From positions 1-18,193 of the forward strand of contig CAITEM010000497.1 in the NCBI GenBank assembly GCA_903891395.1: a stretch of DNA of 18,193 nt, written 5' to 3'. Shown one piece after another: positions 6,951-14,910 of this stretch. The stretch is from an uncultured Hyphomicrobiales bacterium (lineage in GTDB: Bacteria > Pseudomonadota > Alphaproteobacteria > Rhizobiales > Xanthobacteraceae). The position numbers and the translations under genes are program-made. The notes beneath the pieces are model-generated. The model worked only from the letters and a program-made list of their open reading frames with translations. It did no database searches and was not told the origin of the DNA. Position 1 is the first letter of the stretch, and the number at the start of each line of letters is the position of its first letter.

Positions 6951-7916
6951 CTATTTGGCAGCCAGCTTCGCCGCGTCCGCCTGAACGCTGGCATCGATCA
7001 GTGTCGCGGTCGGCACCGTCTTCGGAATGACACCGGCTTTGACGAACAGTTCCTGCATCCAGTCGATGCGGTCGGCCGGAATCGGCAGCGCCGGGTCCAT
7101 CTGTTTCTCGCGAATGGCCTGGTCGGTGATGAACTCGGCGCGCTTGTCGTCCGGCTTGGCCTGCGTCATTTCGTGCGCGAGCTTGATGGTCACGTCGCGA
7201 TTGGCGGCCGCGTATTTATAAGCGTCCATTTCGGCGGCGACGAACTTCACCAGATCGTCACGGCGCTCGGCCAGCACCTTGCTGTTGGTGGCGATGCACA
7301 GCCGCAGGAATTTTGGCACCGCGACGCCGCCTTTGGCCAGCACCTTGACGTTCGGCGGCATGATCGGCTCGAACTCGTTCGAGACCACCGCGGCATCGAC
7401 AATGCCCGCGACCAACGACTTGTACCGGTCCAGATCGGCGCCCTGCGTCGCCAGCTTCACGTCGGCGAACGGCACGTCGGCGGCGTCCAGCATGCCACGG
7501 AACAACAGGTCGGGCAGCGAACCGGGCGACGAAATCGCGACGTTCTTGCCCTTGAGGTCGGCGAGCGAATTGATTTCCGATTTGGCCAGCACGACTTGGG
7601 GCACGCCGGGCCAGGTGCAGCCGACGATCTTGACGCCGGTGCCGCGCACGCCGGCGACGATGGATTCCGCCGCGCCCATGTCGACGCTGTCGATCTCGCC
7701 GGAGATCAGCGCCTTCATCAGCGTGGCGCCGGCCTTGATCTGGAGAATCTCGACCTTCAGACCACGCTTGGCGGCGAAGCCGCCTTTGTCGACCATGCCG
7801 ATGAAGCCGGAATCGCTCTTGGCTTCAAGAATGCCATGCTTCCAGACTTTATCCTGCGCATGAGCGGCGCTGAAACCGCCGAGCAGCATCACGGCGATGA
7901 TGAATGGCTTGAACAT
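6951..7916 (-). CDS. ABC transporter substrate-binding protein, SsuA/NMT1-like
   Basis: This 321-residue solute-binding protein begins at the ATG at 7916, fixed by a strong GGAGGA site and by the Sec signal peptide it exposes (MFKPFIIAVMLLGGFSAAHA, cut before QDKVW). The frame stays open upstream to about 7997, but that extension overlaps the previous gene. The mature protein has the NMT1/SsuA pattern: GFIGMVDKGGFAAKRGLKVEI, GATLMKALISGEIDSVDMGAAES, INSLADLKGKNVAISSPGS and YKSLVAGIVDAAVVSNEFEP. It is the third gene of the operon that starts with the FAD hydroxylase and lies 22 bases after the decarboxylase-like gene, so its ligand may be the substrate or product of those enzymes. No permease or ATPase partner is encoded within view. 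The exact ligand is unknown. Confidence 0.92.
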   Translation of the reverse strand: MFKPFIIAVMLLGGFSAAHAQDKVWKHGILEAKSDSGFIGMVDKGGFAAKRGLKVEILQIKAGATLMKALISGEIDSVDMGAAESIVAGVRGTGVKIVGCTWPGVPQVVLAKSEINSLADLKGKNVAISSPGSLPDLLFRGMLDAADVPFADVKLATQGADLDRYKSLVAGIVDAAVVSNEFEPIMPPNVKVLAKGGVAVPKFLRLCIATNSKVLAERRDDLVKFVAAEMDAYKYAAANRDVTIKLAHEMTQAKPDDKRAEFITDQAIREKQMDPALPIPADRIDWMQELFVKAGVIPKTVPTATLIDASVQADAAKLAAK

Positions 7917-7938
7917 GAATCCTCCGATTTTTTCTTGA

Positions 7939-8925
7939 TTATATGCGAAATTCGATGCCGCGCTTGTTGCCCTGCGAGACATTGAGAAACAACTCATCGG
8001 GCGTCGGCTTTTTCTTGATCAGTCCTTGCTCGTGCGAATAGCCGATCAGCGCGTCCAGATTCTTCCTGTTGGCGGCGCTCAGGCCGTATTCCCAAGGATC
8101 GGGGCCGAGCAGATTTTCCTGCTCCTCCCAGGCGTCGCGATACCAGGCCAGCGGCACGATGCGCGGGTTCTGCATGCGCTGCATCGCCATCGCCTTGGCT
8201 TCGTTGAACGCCTTGTACAGACTGACGGCGATCCAGGGATGCTGCTCGGCCAATTCCTGCTTGATGCCGAGCACGTGCATGATCGGGAAGATGCCGGTTT
8301 TCTTGAAGTAGGCCATCTCCTCCGCCTTGGAGTCGGGAAACAGCCGCGCCACGCGCGGGTCACCCGCAATAAAGGGCTTGATCAGATCGGAATGCAGCAC
8401 GGCGTCGAGTTCGCCTTCGGCCAGCATGGTCTCGACCGATTTGTCGTCCGGCAGCCGCGTCAGCTTGAAATCGGCGGGCATTTTAACGTCGACGTCGTTT
8501 TCAAGCTCGGCAAACCATTCGTTCGATTTCGCCGGCACGCCGTAGTCGTGTTCGAGATGGCCGCGCATCCACAGCACCGCCGTGGTCATCAGCGTCTTGA
8601 CGCCGATCTTCTTGCCGATCAGGTCGCTGGGCTTCTTGATGCCCTTGGCCGTGTTGATGAAGATGAAGCCGTGGCGAAACCGCCGATGCAAAAACACCGG
8701 AATAGCGCGCACCGGCCAGTCGTTGTCGTGCGCGGCGAGATAACCGGAGCCCGACACTTCGGCAACGTCGAATTCGCGGTCGCGCAGAAAACGCCAGTGC
8801 CGCGTCGCCGAATCCATTTTGGTCAGGATGGTGAGGTCGATGCCGTCGGGCTGCACCCGTCCGTCCATCAGCGGGCGCACGATCTCGTAATCGCCGCAAG
8901 CCAGAGAGAGCTGAAGTTTTTTCAT
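7939..8925 (-). CDS. 4,5-dihydroxyphthalate decarboxylase-like protein (substrate-binding-protein fold)
   Basis: This 328-residue protein resembles 4,5-dihydroxyphthalate decarboxylase and its close relatives, often annotated as ABC substrate-binding proteins. Signature stretches are LSLACGDYEIVRPLMDGRVQ at the N-terminus, FRHGFIFINTAKGIKKPSDL and IGKKIGVKTLMTTAVLWMRG in the middle, and NPRIVPLAWYRDAWEEQENL near the C-terminus. Unlike the binding protein encoded next to it, it has no signal peptide: the chain starts MKKLQLSLACG and the bases upstream encode nothing like one. It is therefore probably cytoplasmic and more likely an enzyme than a transporter subunit. Its ATG at 8925 lies one base past the hydroxylase stop (TGA-C-ATG), so translation is probably coupled. 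A hydroxylase followed by a decarboxylase would make sense in aromatic-acid breakdown, but the actual substrate is unknown. Confidence 0.85.
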   Translation of the reverse strand: MKKLQLSLACGDYEIVRPLMDGRVQPDGIDLTILTKMDSATRHWRFLRDREFDVAEVSGSGYLAAHDNDWPVRAIPVFLHRRFRHGFIFINTAKGIKKPSDLIGKKIGVKTLMTTAVLWMRGHLEHDYGVPAKSNEWFAELENDVDVKMPADFKLTRLPDDKSVETMLAEGELDAVLHSDLIKPFIAGDPRVARLFPDSKAEEMAYFKKTGIFPIMHVLGIKQELAEQHPWIAVSLYKAFNEAKAMAMQRMQNPRIVPLAWYRDAWEEQENLLGPDPWEYGLSAANRKNLDALIGYSHEQGLIKKKPTPDELFLNVSQGNKRGIEFRI

Positions 8926-8926
8926 G

Positions 8927-10525
8927 TCAATGCCCCGTCGCCAGAGCGGCGAGCTTAGCAGCTTCGCCTGGCAATTGATTGCCGCGCCAGACCACGTGCA
9001 GGTCCGGGCGCAGCAGCAGCAGATCGCAACCATAGAGCTCGCGCGGCCGCTCTTCGTTGATGTCCAGCGCATGGAAGGGTGCGCCGAGTTCGGCGAAGGA
9101 CCGCGCCAATGGCGCGCTATTGGCCTCGCTGCCGGCCAGCCGCAGCAACGTATAGCCGTCGCCGATCTTGTCATGCAGCGCGCTGCCGTCGGCGAGCCAG
9201 ACGTGCGGCAGCCGCGCGCCGGGCCAGGTGGTTGGCACGTAGGTCATGAATTCGTGCGGCGGACCCTCGCCCGCCTCCGCCGCGATTATCGGCGAGCCGA
9301 CGTAGCGATAGCCAAGTTCGGCGCCGATCATCTCGTTGCTCTTGCGTTGTTCGACATTGGCGACGCGTGTGAGAGCGGCGCGGGTCTCGGCGCCCTCCGG
9401 CGTATTGTCGCGGATGTTCGGTCTGTACATCGCGCGCCAGGCGCGGCGGCCGCGCGAGGCCTGGCGCGACGCCTCGACGTTGTGCGCGCCGATCTGGCGG
9501 CGCTCGACCTCATAGGATTCGAGCAGCTTCGGCCCGCCCCACCCCTGCAGCGTCGCGGCAAGTTTCCAGGATAGATCGTTGGCATCGCCGACGCCGCTGT
9601 TCATGCCGAGGCCGCCGGTGGGAATCACGAGATGTACGGCATCTCCGGCAAGAAAAATGCGGCCGTCGCCGTATTTGTCCGCCAGCAGCAGGTTCTGCCG
9701 CCATTGGCCGACCGACAGCATCTCGTATTGCATCGGCATGGCAACGGTCTTTTCGAACTGCGTCGCCATATCGGCGTCGGTGTCGACCACCGCATGCAAC
9801 GTGAAGTGCTTCGTCGAATCCTGCACGATGAGAAACGTCGCGCGGTCATCGGCGACGTGATAATGCCGCCCCTTGCCGATCGGAATGCGGTCGAACAAAT
9901 CGTCGCATTTGAACAGCGCCTGGCGGAACTGCATCAAATTGGCGTCGCCCTGCAATTTGATGCCGAGCTGGCGGCGCACCAGGCTGGAACCGCCGTCACA
10001 GCCGACCAGATAATCGGCGCTGATCTGGTCGATGGCGCCGCCGCGCTTGACGCGGGCCCGCACCGAATGGGCGTCTTGCTCGAAGCCCTGAAACTCGCAG
10101 CCATAGCGCACGTCGACGTTCGGCATGCCGTCGGCCACCGACTTCAGCAGCGGCTCCAGCGTGTATTGCGAGATCAGTTGATACGGCTCGAGCGGCAGCG
10201 TGCCGTCATTGTGGCCGGCGATTTCGGCCTGCGCCTGCGCCACCGACGGATAAGGCAATTGCAGCAGCGGCGGCTCGACCAGCGAGGTGACGATGAACAC
10301 GTCCATGGGCACGTCGCGCGGAAATCCGGCGTCGCGGATTTTTTGCGACAGCCCCATGCGCCGGTAGATCTCCATGGTGCGGGCGTTGCATCGCTCCATC
10401 TTCGGCAGGAACTGGGGAGCGGCTTTCTGCTCCAGCAGGATGCAGCGCACGCCGCGGCGGCCGAGGTCGATGGCGAGGGTCAGGCCGACCGGTCCGGCGC
10501 CGACGATGATGACTTGCGTGTCCAA
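8927..10525 (-). CDS. FAD-dependent aromatic monooxygenase (PheA/TfdB/MhpA-type hydroxylase)
   Basis: This 532-residue class A flavoprotein monooxygenase would hydroxylate a phenolic or related aromatic ring with NAD(P)H and oxygen. The FAD-binding fold opens with VIIVGAGPVGLTLAIDL (GxGxxG at 9-14). The conserved DG motif is GCDGGSSLVRRQLGI (from 175), and the GD motif is GRIFLAGDAVHLVIPTGGLG with Gly-Asp at 294-295. The C-terminal 140 residues form the thioredoxin-like domain typical of phenol hydroxylase / MhpA relatives and end with LLRPDLHVVWRG. The start is a TTG at 10525, the only good start codon before an upstream stop, with GGAA seven bases ahead. An N-terminus this close to the FAD motif supports it. 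It is the first gene of a three-gene minus-strand operon. Substrate unassigned; mhpA, tfdB and pheA are only family-level relatives. Confidence 0.93.
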   Translation of the reverse strand: MDTQVIIVGAGPVGLTLAIDLGRRGVRCILLEQKAAPQFLPKMERCNARTMEIYRRMGLSQKIRDAGFPRDVPMDVFIVTSLVEPPLLQLPYPSVAQAQAEIAGHNDGTLPLEPYQLISQYTLEPLLKSVADGMPNVDVRYGCEFQGFEQDAHSVRARVKRGGAIDQISADYLVGCDGGSSLVRRQLGIKLQGDANLMQFRQALFKCDDLFDRIPIGKGRHYHVADDRATFLIVQDSTKHFTLHAVVDTDADMATQFEKTVAMPMQYEMLSVGQWRQNLLLADKYGDGRIFLAGDAVHLVIPTGGLGMNSGVGDANDLSWKLAATLQGWGGPKLLESYEVERRQIGAHNVEASRQASRGRRAWRAMYRPNIRDNTPEGAETRAALTRVANVEQRKSNEMIGAELGYRYVGSPIIAAEAGEGPPHEFMTYVPTTWPGARLPHVWLADGSALHDKIGDGYTLLRLAGSEANSAPLARSFAELGAPFHALDINEERPRELYGCDLLLLRPDLHVVWRGNQLPGEAAKLAALATGH

Positions 10526-10534
10526 GAGGCGATT

Positions 10535-10544
10535 CCAAATTTGG
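10535..10544. promoter_or_regulatory. Perfect 10-base palindrome just upstream of the hydroxylase start
   Basis: CCAAATTTGG is a perfect palindrome nine bases upstream of the TTG start. It overlaps the weak GGAA ribosome binding site (10536-10533 on the minus strand). It could be a small operator half or an RNA element limiting initiation, but ten bases is short and chance is a real alternative. Confidence 0.2.
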
Positions 10545-10700
10545 CCGTCGGGGGCGGCAACCTAGCACGTTGGCCGTCCGCGCAAAGCCCTGGATTTACA
10601 ATGAAATCCCGGCTTAACGGCACCTTAAACCGGCCCGCATAGCGTCCGCTGCGGGGAGACCGGCGCGCGTGTGCTGCCGCCGGCTTTTAGTGGGTTGCGT

Positions 10701-12839
10701 ATGGCGGGTCGGGGACAATCGGGTGGGCGTCGCGAGCCCGTGTTCGACAGCAGCCCCGAGCTGCGCGTCGGCCCGGCCGAGCGCAGCGCGCCGGAACCGG
10801 ATCGTCCCGCACCCAAGCCTCGCCGCAAAAAGAAGAAGAAAGGCGCGCGCGGTGGCGGTGGCGGCGGCAAACGCCGTTCGCTGATCGGGCGCATGACCTA
10901 TTGGGCGCTGGTGGCCGGGCTGTGGGTCGTCATCGGCGGCGTCGGCGCCGTTGCCTATGTCGGCGCGCATCTGCCGCCGATCCAGTCGCTGGAGATTCCC
11001 AAGCGCCCGCCCTCGATCCAGATCAACGACGACGCCGGCAAGGCGCTCGCCCGCCGCGGCGACCAGGCCGGCGAAATCATCACGCTGAAAGAACTGCCGC
11101 CCTATGTCCCCAAGGCCTTCGTCGCCATCGAGGACCGGCGCTTCTACGAGCATTACGGCGTCGATCCGCTTGGCATCGGCCGCGCTTTGGTCGCCAACAT
11201 TCTGCATCGCGGCGTGGCCCAGGGCGGCTCCACGCTGACGCAGCAATTGGCGAAAAATCTGTTTCTGACGCAAGAACGTACGATCACCCGCAAGCTGCAA
11301 GAAGTCATGCTCGCGATCTGGCTGGAGCGTAAATTCAGCAAGACGCAGATTCTCGAACTATATCTGAACCGCGTTTATTTCGGCTCCGGAGCCTACGGCA
11401 TCGAGCAGGCCGCGCTGCATTATTTCGGCAAGTCCGCCAAACAGTTGAACGTCGGCGAAGCGGCGATGCTGGCCGGCCTGGTGAAGTCGCCGACGCGGCT
11501 GGCGCCGAACCGCAACTACGAGGCCGCGGCGCAACGCGCGCGGATGGTACTCGCGGCGATGACCGATCTCGGCTTCATCACCGCGTCGAACGAGAAAATC
11601 GCCATCAGCAAGCCACCGCGTGTCGTGGCGCAGTCCGGCAACGGCGCGGTCAACTACGTCGCCGACTGGGTGACGGACGTGCTCAACGACGTCATGGGCC
11701 ACGTCGAGGAAGACGTCGTGGTGCAGACCTCGATCGATTCCGCCTTGCAGGGCAGCGCCGAACGGTCGCTGACCGAAGAACTCGCCGCCAAAGGCGACAA
11801 GGGCAATGTCAGTCAAGGCGCGCTGGTGGCCATGACGCCGGACGGCGCCGTGCGCGCCATGGTCGGCGGCCGCAATTACGGCGAAAGCCAGTTCAACCGC
11901 GCGGTCGCGGCCAAGCGTCAGCCCGGCTCGGCGTTCAAGGCCTTCGTCTACCTCACCGCCATCGAGCACGGCCTCACGCCCAACACGGTGCGCGAGGACA
12001 AGCCCATCACCGTGAAGGGCTGGTCGCCGGAGAACTACACGCACGAATATTTCGGCCCGGTGACGCTGACCAAGGCGCTGGCCATGTCGCTCAACACCGT
12101 GTCGGTACGGCTGACCATGGAGTTCACGCCGATGGCCGTGATCCGCACGGCGCACCGGCTCGGCATTTCATCGAAGCTGGAACCCAACGCTTCGATCGCG
12201 CTCGGCACCTCCGAAGTCTCGATCCTGGAAATGGTCGGCGCCTTTGCACCCTTCGCCAATGGCGGATACGCGGTGCAGCCGCACGTCATCGAACGTGTGA
12301 CGGCGTCCAACGGCAAGATTCTTTACAACCGTAACGACATGCAGCTCGGCCGCATCATCGAGGCGCGTTACGTCGCCATGATGAACCAGATGATGCAGGA
12401 AACGCTGACCATCGGTACCGCGCACAAGGCGGCGCTGCCGGGCTGGCCCGCGGCCGGCAAGACCGGCACTTCGCAGGATTTCCGCGACGCCTGGTTCATC
12501 GGCTTCACCGGACATCTGGTCACCGGCGTCTGGCTCGGCAATGACGACAACACGCCGACCAAGAAAGTGACCGGCGGCGGCCTGCCGGTGGATATCTGGA
12601 GCCGCTTCATGCGCGACGCGCATCAGGGCGTGCCTGTTATCGGCCTGCCCGGTCCGCCGGACACCGGCCTCATGTCAGGACTGTTCGGCAATTCGCGGGC
12701 ACCGGCGCAAGCTCAACCGCAGGCCGACAACCCGTTGCCGCCGGCTGGCGTCGGACAAACGGCGGCCCGCTCGACCGATGGCAATGGCGGCGGCCTCGAC
12801 GGCTGGCTGATCAACAATCTGTTCGGCCGCGGAAATTAA
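10701..12839 (+). CDS. Class A penicillin-binding protein (bifunctional transglycosylase/transpeptidase, PBP1a-like)
   Basis: This 712-residue inner-membrane enzyme polymerises and cross-links peptidoglycan. A cytoplasmic tail of about 60 residues is strongly basic (RRKKKKKGAR, then a run of glycines) and is followed by one membrane segment (about 65-88). The GT51 domain has EDRRFYEHYG with the catalytic Glu144, GGSTLTQQLAKNLFL, TRKLQEVMLAIWLERKFSK and LELYLNRVYFGSGAYG. The transpeptidase domain has SAFK with the nucleophile Ser410, SLN, and KTGTS starting at Lys587. The C-terminal tail is rich in Pro, Ala and Gln. I chose the ATG at 10701. A GTG at 10671 in the same frame, with GGGGAG upstream but at poor spacing, is the alternative. 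Its TAA overlaps the stop of the convergent MFS gene. All catalytic motifs look intact. Confidence 0.95.
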   Translation: MAGRGQSGGRREPVFDSSPELRVGPAERSAPEPDRPAPKPRRKKKKKGARGGGGGGKRRSLIGRMTYWALVAGLWVVIGGVGAVAYVGAHLPPIQSLEIPKRPPSIQINDDAGKALARRGDQAGEIITLKELPPYVPKAFVAIEDRRFYEHYGVDPLGIGRALVANILHRGVAQGGSTLTQQLAKNLFLTQERTITRKLQEVMLAIWLERKFSKTQILELYLNRVYFGSGAYGIEQAALHYFGKSAKQLNVGEAAMLAGLVKSPTRLAPNRNYEAAAQRARMVLAAMTDLGFITASNEKIAISKPPRVVAQSGNGAVNYVADWVTDVLNDVMGHVEEDVVVQTSIDSALQGSAERSLTEELAAKGDKGNVSQGALVAMTPDGAVRAMVGGRNYGESQFNRAVAAKRQPGSAFKAFVYLTAIEHGLTPNTVREDKPITVKGWSPENYTHEYFGPVTLTKALAMSLNTVSVRLTMEFTPMAVIRTAHRLGISSKLEPNASIALGTSEVSILEMVGAFAPFANGGYAVQPHVIERVTASNGKILYNRNDMQLGRIIEARYVAMMNQMMQETLTIGTAHKAALPGWPAAGKTGTSQDFRDAWFIGFTGHLVTGVWLGNDDNTPTKKVTGGGLPVDIWSRFMRDAHQGVPVIGLPGPPDTGLMSGLFGNSRAPAQAQPQADNPLPPAGVGQTAARSTDGNGGGLDGWLINNLFGRGN

Positions 12840-14035
12840 TGTTTGGCGACGCTGGCGCGCAGCCGGCGCGTCGATAACCAAATGACCAGCGTGGCGCAGC
12901 CCATGGTCGCAACAATGGCCGCGAGCGGCCAGGCATTGGCGCCCAGCAACCAGCCGGTCAACGCGCCACTCAGCGCGGCGACGCTCTGCTGGACAAATCC
13001 AAGCAACGACGACGCCGCGCCCGCGCGCTCCGGAAACGGTGTCATGGCGCCGGCAATCGCTTGCGGTAACACCATGCCGAGCCCGGCGAGATAGACCGCG
13101 ACCGGCAGCACCAGAGACGCCGCCGTGGCAAAGCCAAGCGCAATCGCCGCCACCATCGCAAGGCCGCCGATGGCGAGCGTCACCGAACCGACGCCCATCA
13201 TGCCGTCGAGACCCAGCCGCATCACCAGCCGCGCCGCCAATGTCGCGCCGGTCATGTAGCCCACCGACCCGACCGCGAAGGCGAAACCGAAACTGAACGG
13301 CGACAGACCGTAGAGATTTTGCAGCACGAAGGACGCGCCGGAAATCCAGGCGAACAGTCCGGCGTAGCTTGCCGTGGCAAGACCGAGATAAGCCAGATAG
13401 GCCGGGTTGCGCGCCACGGCGCGATAGGACGTGAACATACTCGACGGCGACACCGGTTCGGCGGCGCGTTCGCGCAAGGTTTCCGGCAACAGCAGCCAGA
13501 CGATCGCCGAGCCGATCAGGCCGGCGATCACCAGCGTCACGAAGATCGAGCGCCAGCCGAAGCCGCTTTGTAGAATGCCACCAGCAACCGGCGCCAAAAC
13601 CGGCGCCAGCGCCATCACCGACCCGATCAGCGACAGCTCGCGTCCGGCGCGCGCGCCGGCATAAAGATCGCGCACGATAGCGCGCGCTAACACGATGCCG
13701 CCGCAGCCGCCGAGGCCCTGGAAGAAGCGCGCGACGATCAGCATCTCGACGGAGGTCGACAGCGCGCAGGCCAGACTCGCGAGGCAATACAGCGCCAGCG
13801 CCACGATCAGCACCGGCTTGCGGCCATGCCGGTCCGACACCGGCCCATAGAATATCTGGCCGACGGCGAAGGCGATCAGGTAGGCCGAGATGGTGAGCTG
13901 GACTTGCGGCGTCGAGGCGCCGAGTTGCCGCGCGATGTCCGGCAGCGACGGCAGGTACATGTCGGTGGTGAGCGGCGCAATCGCGCTCAGGGCCGCGAGC
14001 AACGCCGTGAGCGCAAAAGTACCGGGCCGCAGCAT
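12836..14035 (-). CDS. Bcr/CflA family multidrug efflux MFS transporter
   Basis: This 399-residue, strongly hydrophobic protein has about twelve membrane segments. The first opens with the Bcr/CflA hallmark APLTTDMYLPSLPDIA. The MFS motif A GPVSDRHGRKPVLI follows at 64-76, in the loop between helices 2 and 3, and FQGLGGCGGIVLARAIVRD resembles the family's segment around helix 4. These proton-driven exporters remove drugs such as bicyclomycin, chloramphenicol or fluoroquinolones, or sulfonamides and cysteine-like metabolites; the cargo here is not predictable. The ATG at 14035 has only a weak ribosome binding site. A gap of 56 bases separates it from the metallopeptidase gene upstream, and a small inverted pair (GCGTC 14061-14065, GACGC 14075-14079) sits in that gap. 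It may be the last gene of the phaZ-metallopeptidase-exporter group. Its TAA overlaps the PBP stop. Confidence 0.92.
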   Translation of the reverse strand: MLRPGTFALTALLAALSAIAPLTTDMYLPSLPDIARQLGASTPQVQLTISAYLIAFAVGQIFYGPVSDRHGRKPVLIVALALYCLASLACALSTSVEMLIVARFFQGLGGCGGIVLARAIVRDLYAGARAGRELSLIGSVMALAPVLAPVAGGILQSGFGWRSIFVTLVIAGLIGSAIVWLLLPETLRERAAEPVSPSSMFTSYRAVARNPAYLAYLGLATASYAGLFAWISGASFVLQNLYGLSPFSFGFAFAVGSVGYMTGATLAARLVMRLGLDGMMGVGSVTLAIGGLAMVAAIALGFATAASLVLPVAVYLAGLGMVLPQAIAGAMTPFPERAGAASSLLGFVQQSVAALSGALTGWLLGANAWPLAAIVATMGCATLVIWLSTRRLRASVAKH

Positions 14036-14091
14036 GTATGGATCGTCCGCACCGAATGAGGCGTCTGTCTATCTGACGCAGCCGCGCGAGG

Positions 14092-14862
14092 CTAGCTTGC
14101 CTTGTCCGCCATGCCATAGCGGTGTAGCGCGGTTCCCTGTGCGTCGAGCCAGGCCTTGGCGCGGTCCATATCCGGACAGATGCGTGCGACCACCCGCCAG
14201 AACGCGCGCGAATGGTTCATCTCGACCAGATGCGCCACTTCGTGCGTAGCGAGATAGTCGAGCACGAAAGTCGGCGCCAGGATCAACCGCCACGAGTAAG
14301 ACAGCGCGCCGGTGGTCGAGCACGAACCCCAACGGCTGGCCTGATCGCGGATCGAGACGCGCTTGACGGTGACGCCGAGCACCGCCGCCGCGCGTTTACT
14401 GGCGATCTCCAACTCCGCTTTGGCTTCGCGCTTGAGATAGTCGCGCACCCGGCGCGGCACGTGCGGCTCCGAGCCGGCGACGCACAGCAGATGCTCGCCG
14501 GTCTCGGTGACTTCGGTCCACACCGTGCCGCGTGCGCCACGGCGGTGCTCGATGCGGTGCTCGACCCCCCGCAGCGGCAAAATCGTGCCATGGCTGAACG
14601 GCAACGCCTGCGGCAACCGTTGCAGCCGCGCCGCGATCCAGGCGCCGTTCTTCTGCGCAAATTCGGTGGCCTGCTTGACGCTGCCGCGCGGCGGCATCGA
14701 CAGCACGACTTCGCGGGTGGTGGAGTGAATGCGCAATGTGTAGCGCCGCGCGCGCGGATGACGGCGCAGACGCACCTGATAGATCTCGCGTTCGAACGCG
14801 ACGGCGATCGACACCGGTTCGCTGGTGCGGCGGAAGAACAAGGCGCGGAGCGGCAGAGACAT
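14092..14862 (-). CDS. YgjP/SprT-like zinc metallopeptidase (DUF45/M48-type)
   Basis: This 256-residue protein belongs to the YgjP (DUF45) group of small cytoplasmic zinc-dependent peptidases. The zinc-binding helix HEVAHL is at 207-212 (His207, Glu208, His211), with a likely third ligand at His217 in EMNHSRAFW. The strongly conserved IRDQASRWGSCSTTG (171-185), SYSWRLILAP and LDYLATHEVAHL blocks precede it, and the N-terminal half has the family's RRHPRARRYTLRI segment. Catalytic residues appear intact. Biological substrates of these proteins are poorly known; SprT/Spartan relatives act on DNA-protein crosslinks, but that role should not be assumed for YgjP. The start at ATG 14862 lacks a clear ribosome binding site. 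It lies 48 bases downstream of phaZ on the same strand, probably in one transcript. Confidence 0.9.
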   Translation of the reverse strand: MSLPLRALFFRRTSEPVSIAVAFEREIYQVRLRRHPRARRYTLRIHSTTREVVLSMPPRGSVKQATEFAQKNGAWIAARLQRLPQALPFSHGTILPLRGVEHRIEHRRGARGTVWTEVTETGEHLLCVAGSEPHVPRRVRDYLKREAKAELEIASKRAAAVLGVTVKRVSIRDQASRWGSCSTTGALSYSWRLILAPTFVLDYLATHEVAHLVEMNHSRAFWRVVARICPDMDRAKAWLDAQGTALHRYGMADKAS

Positions 14863-14910
14863 CGTCAGCCCAGAATCAGGTCGGGCCGTCAGTCTGGCAC
14901 AAAGCCGCGA

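Noticed and set aside
7917..7997. Upstream extension of the SsuA/NMT1-type gene
   Set aside because: It would overlap the preceding gene and bury the signal peptide. The ATG at 7916 has a strong GGAGGA site and exposes a normal signal peptide.
3494..10525. Genomic island or mobile element carrying the catabolic genes
   Set aside because: There is no integrase, transposase, tRNA edge, direct repeat or obvious shift in base composition by eye. The accessory character rests on gene content only.
14036..14091. Possible terminator (GCGTC...GACGC) between the metallopeptidase and MFS genes
   Set aside because: The stem is only five base pairs with a nine-base loop and no T-tract on either strand.
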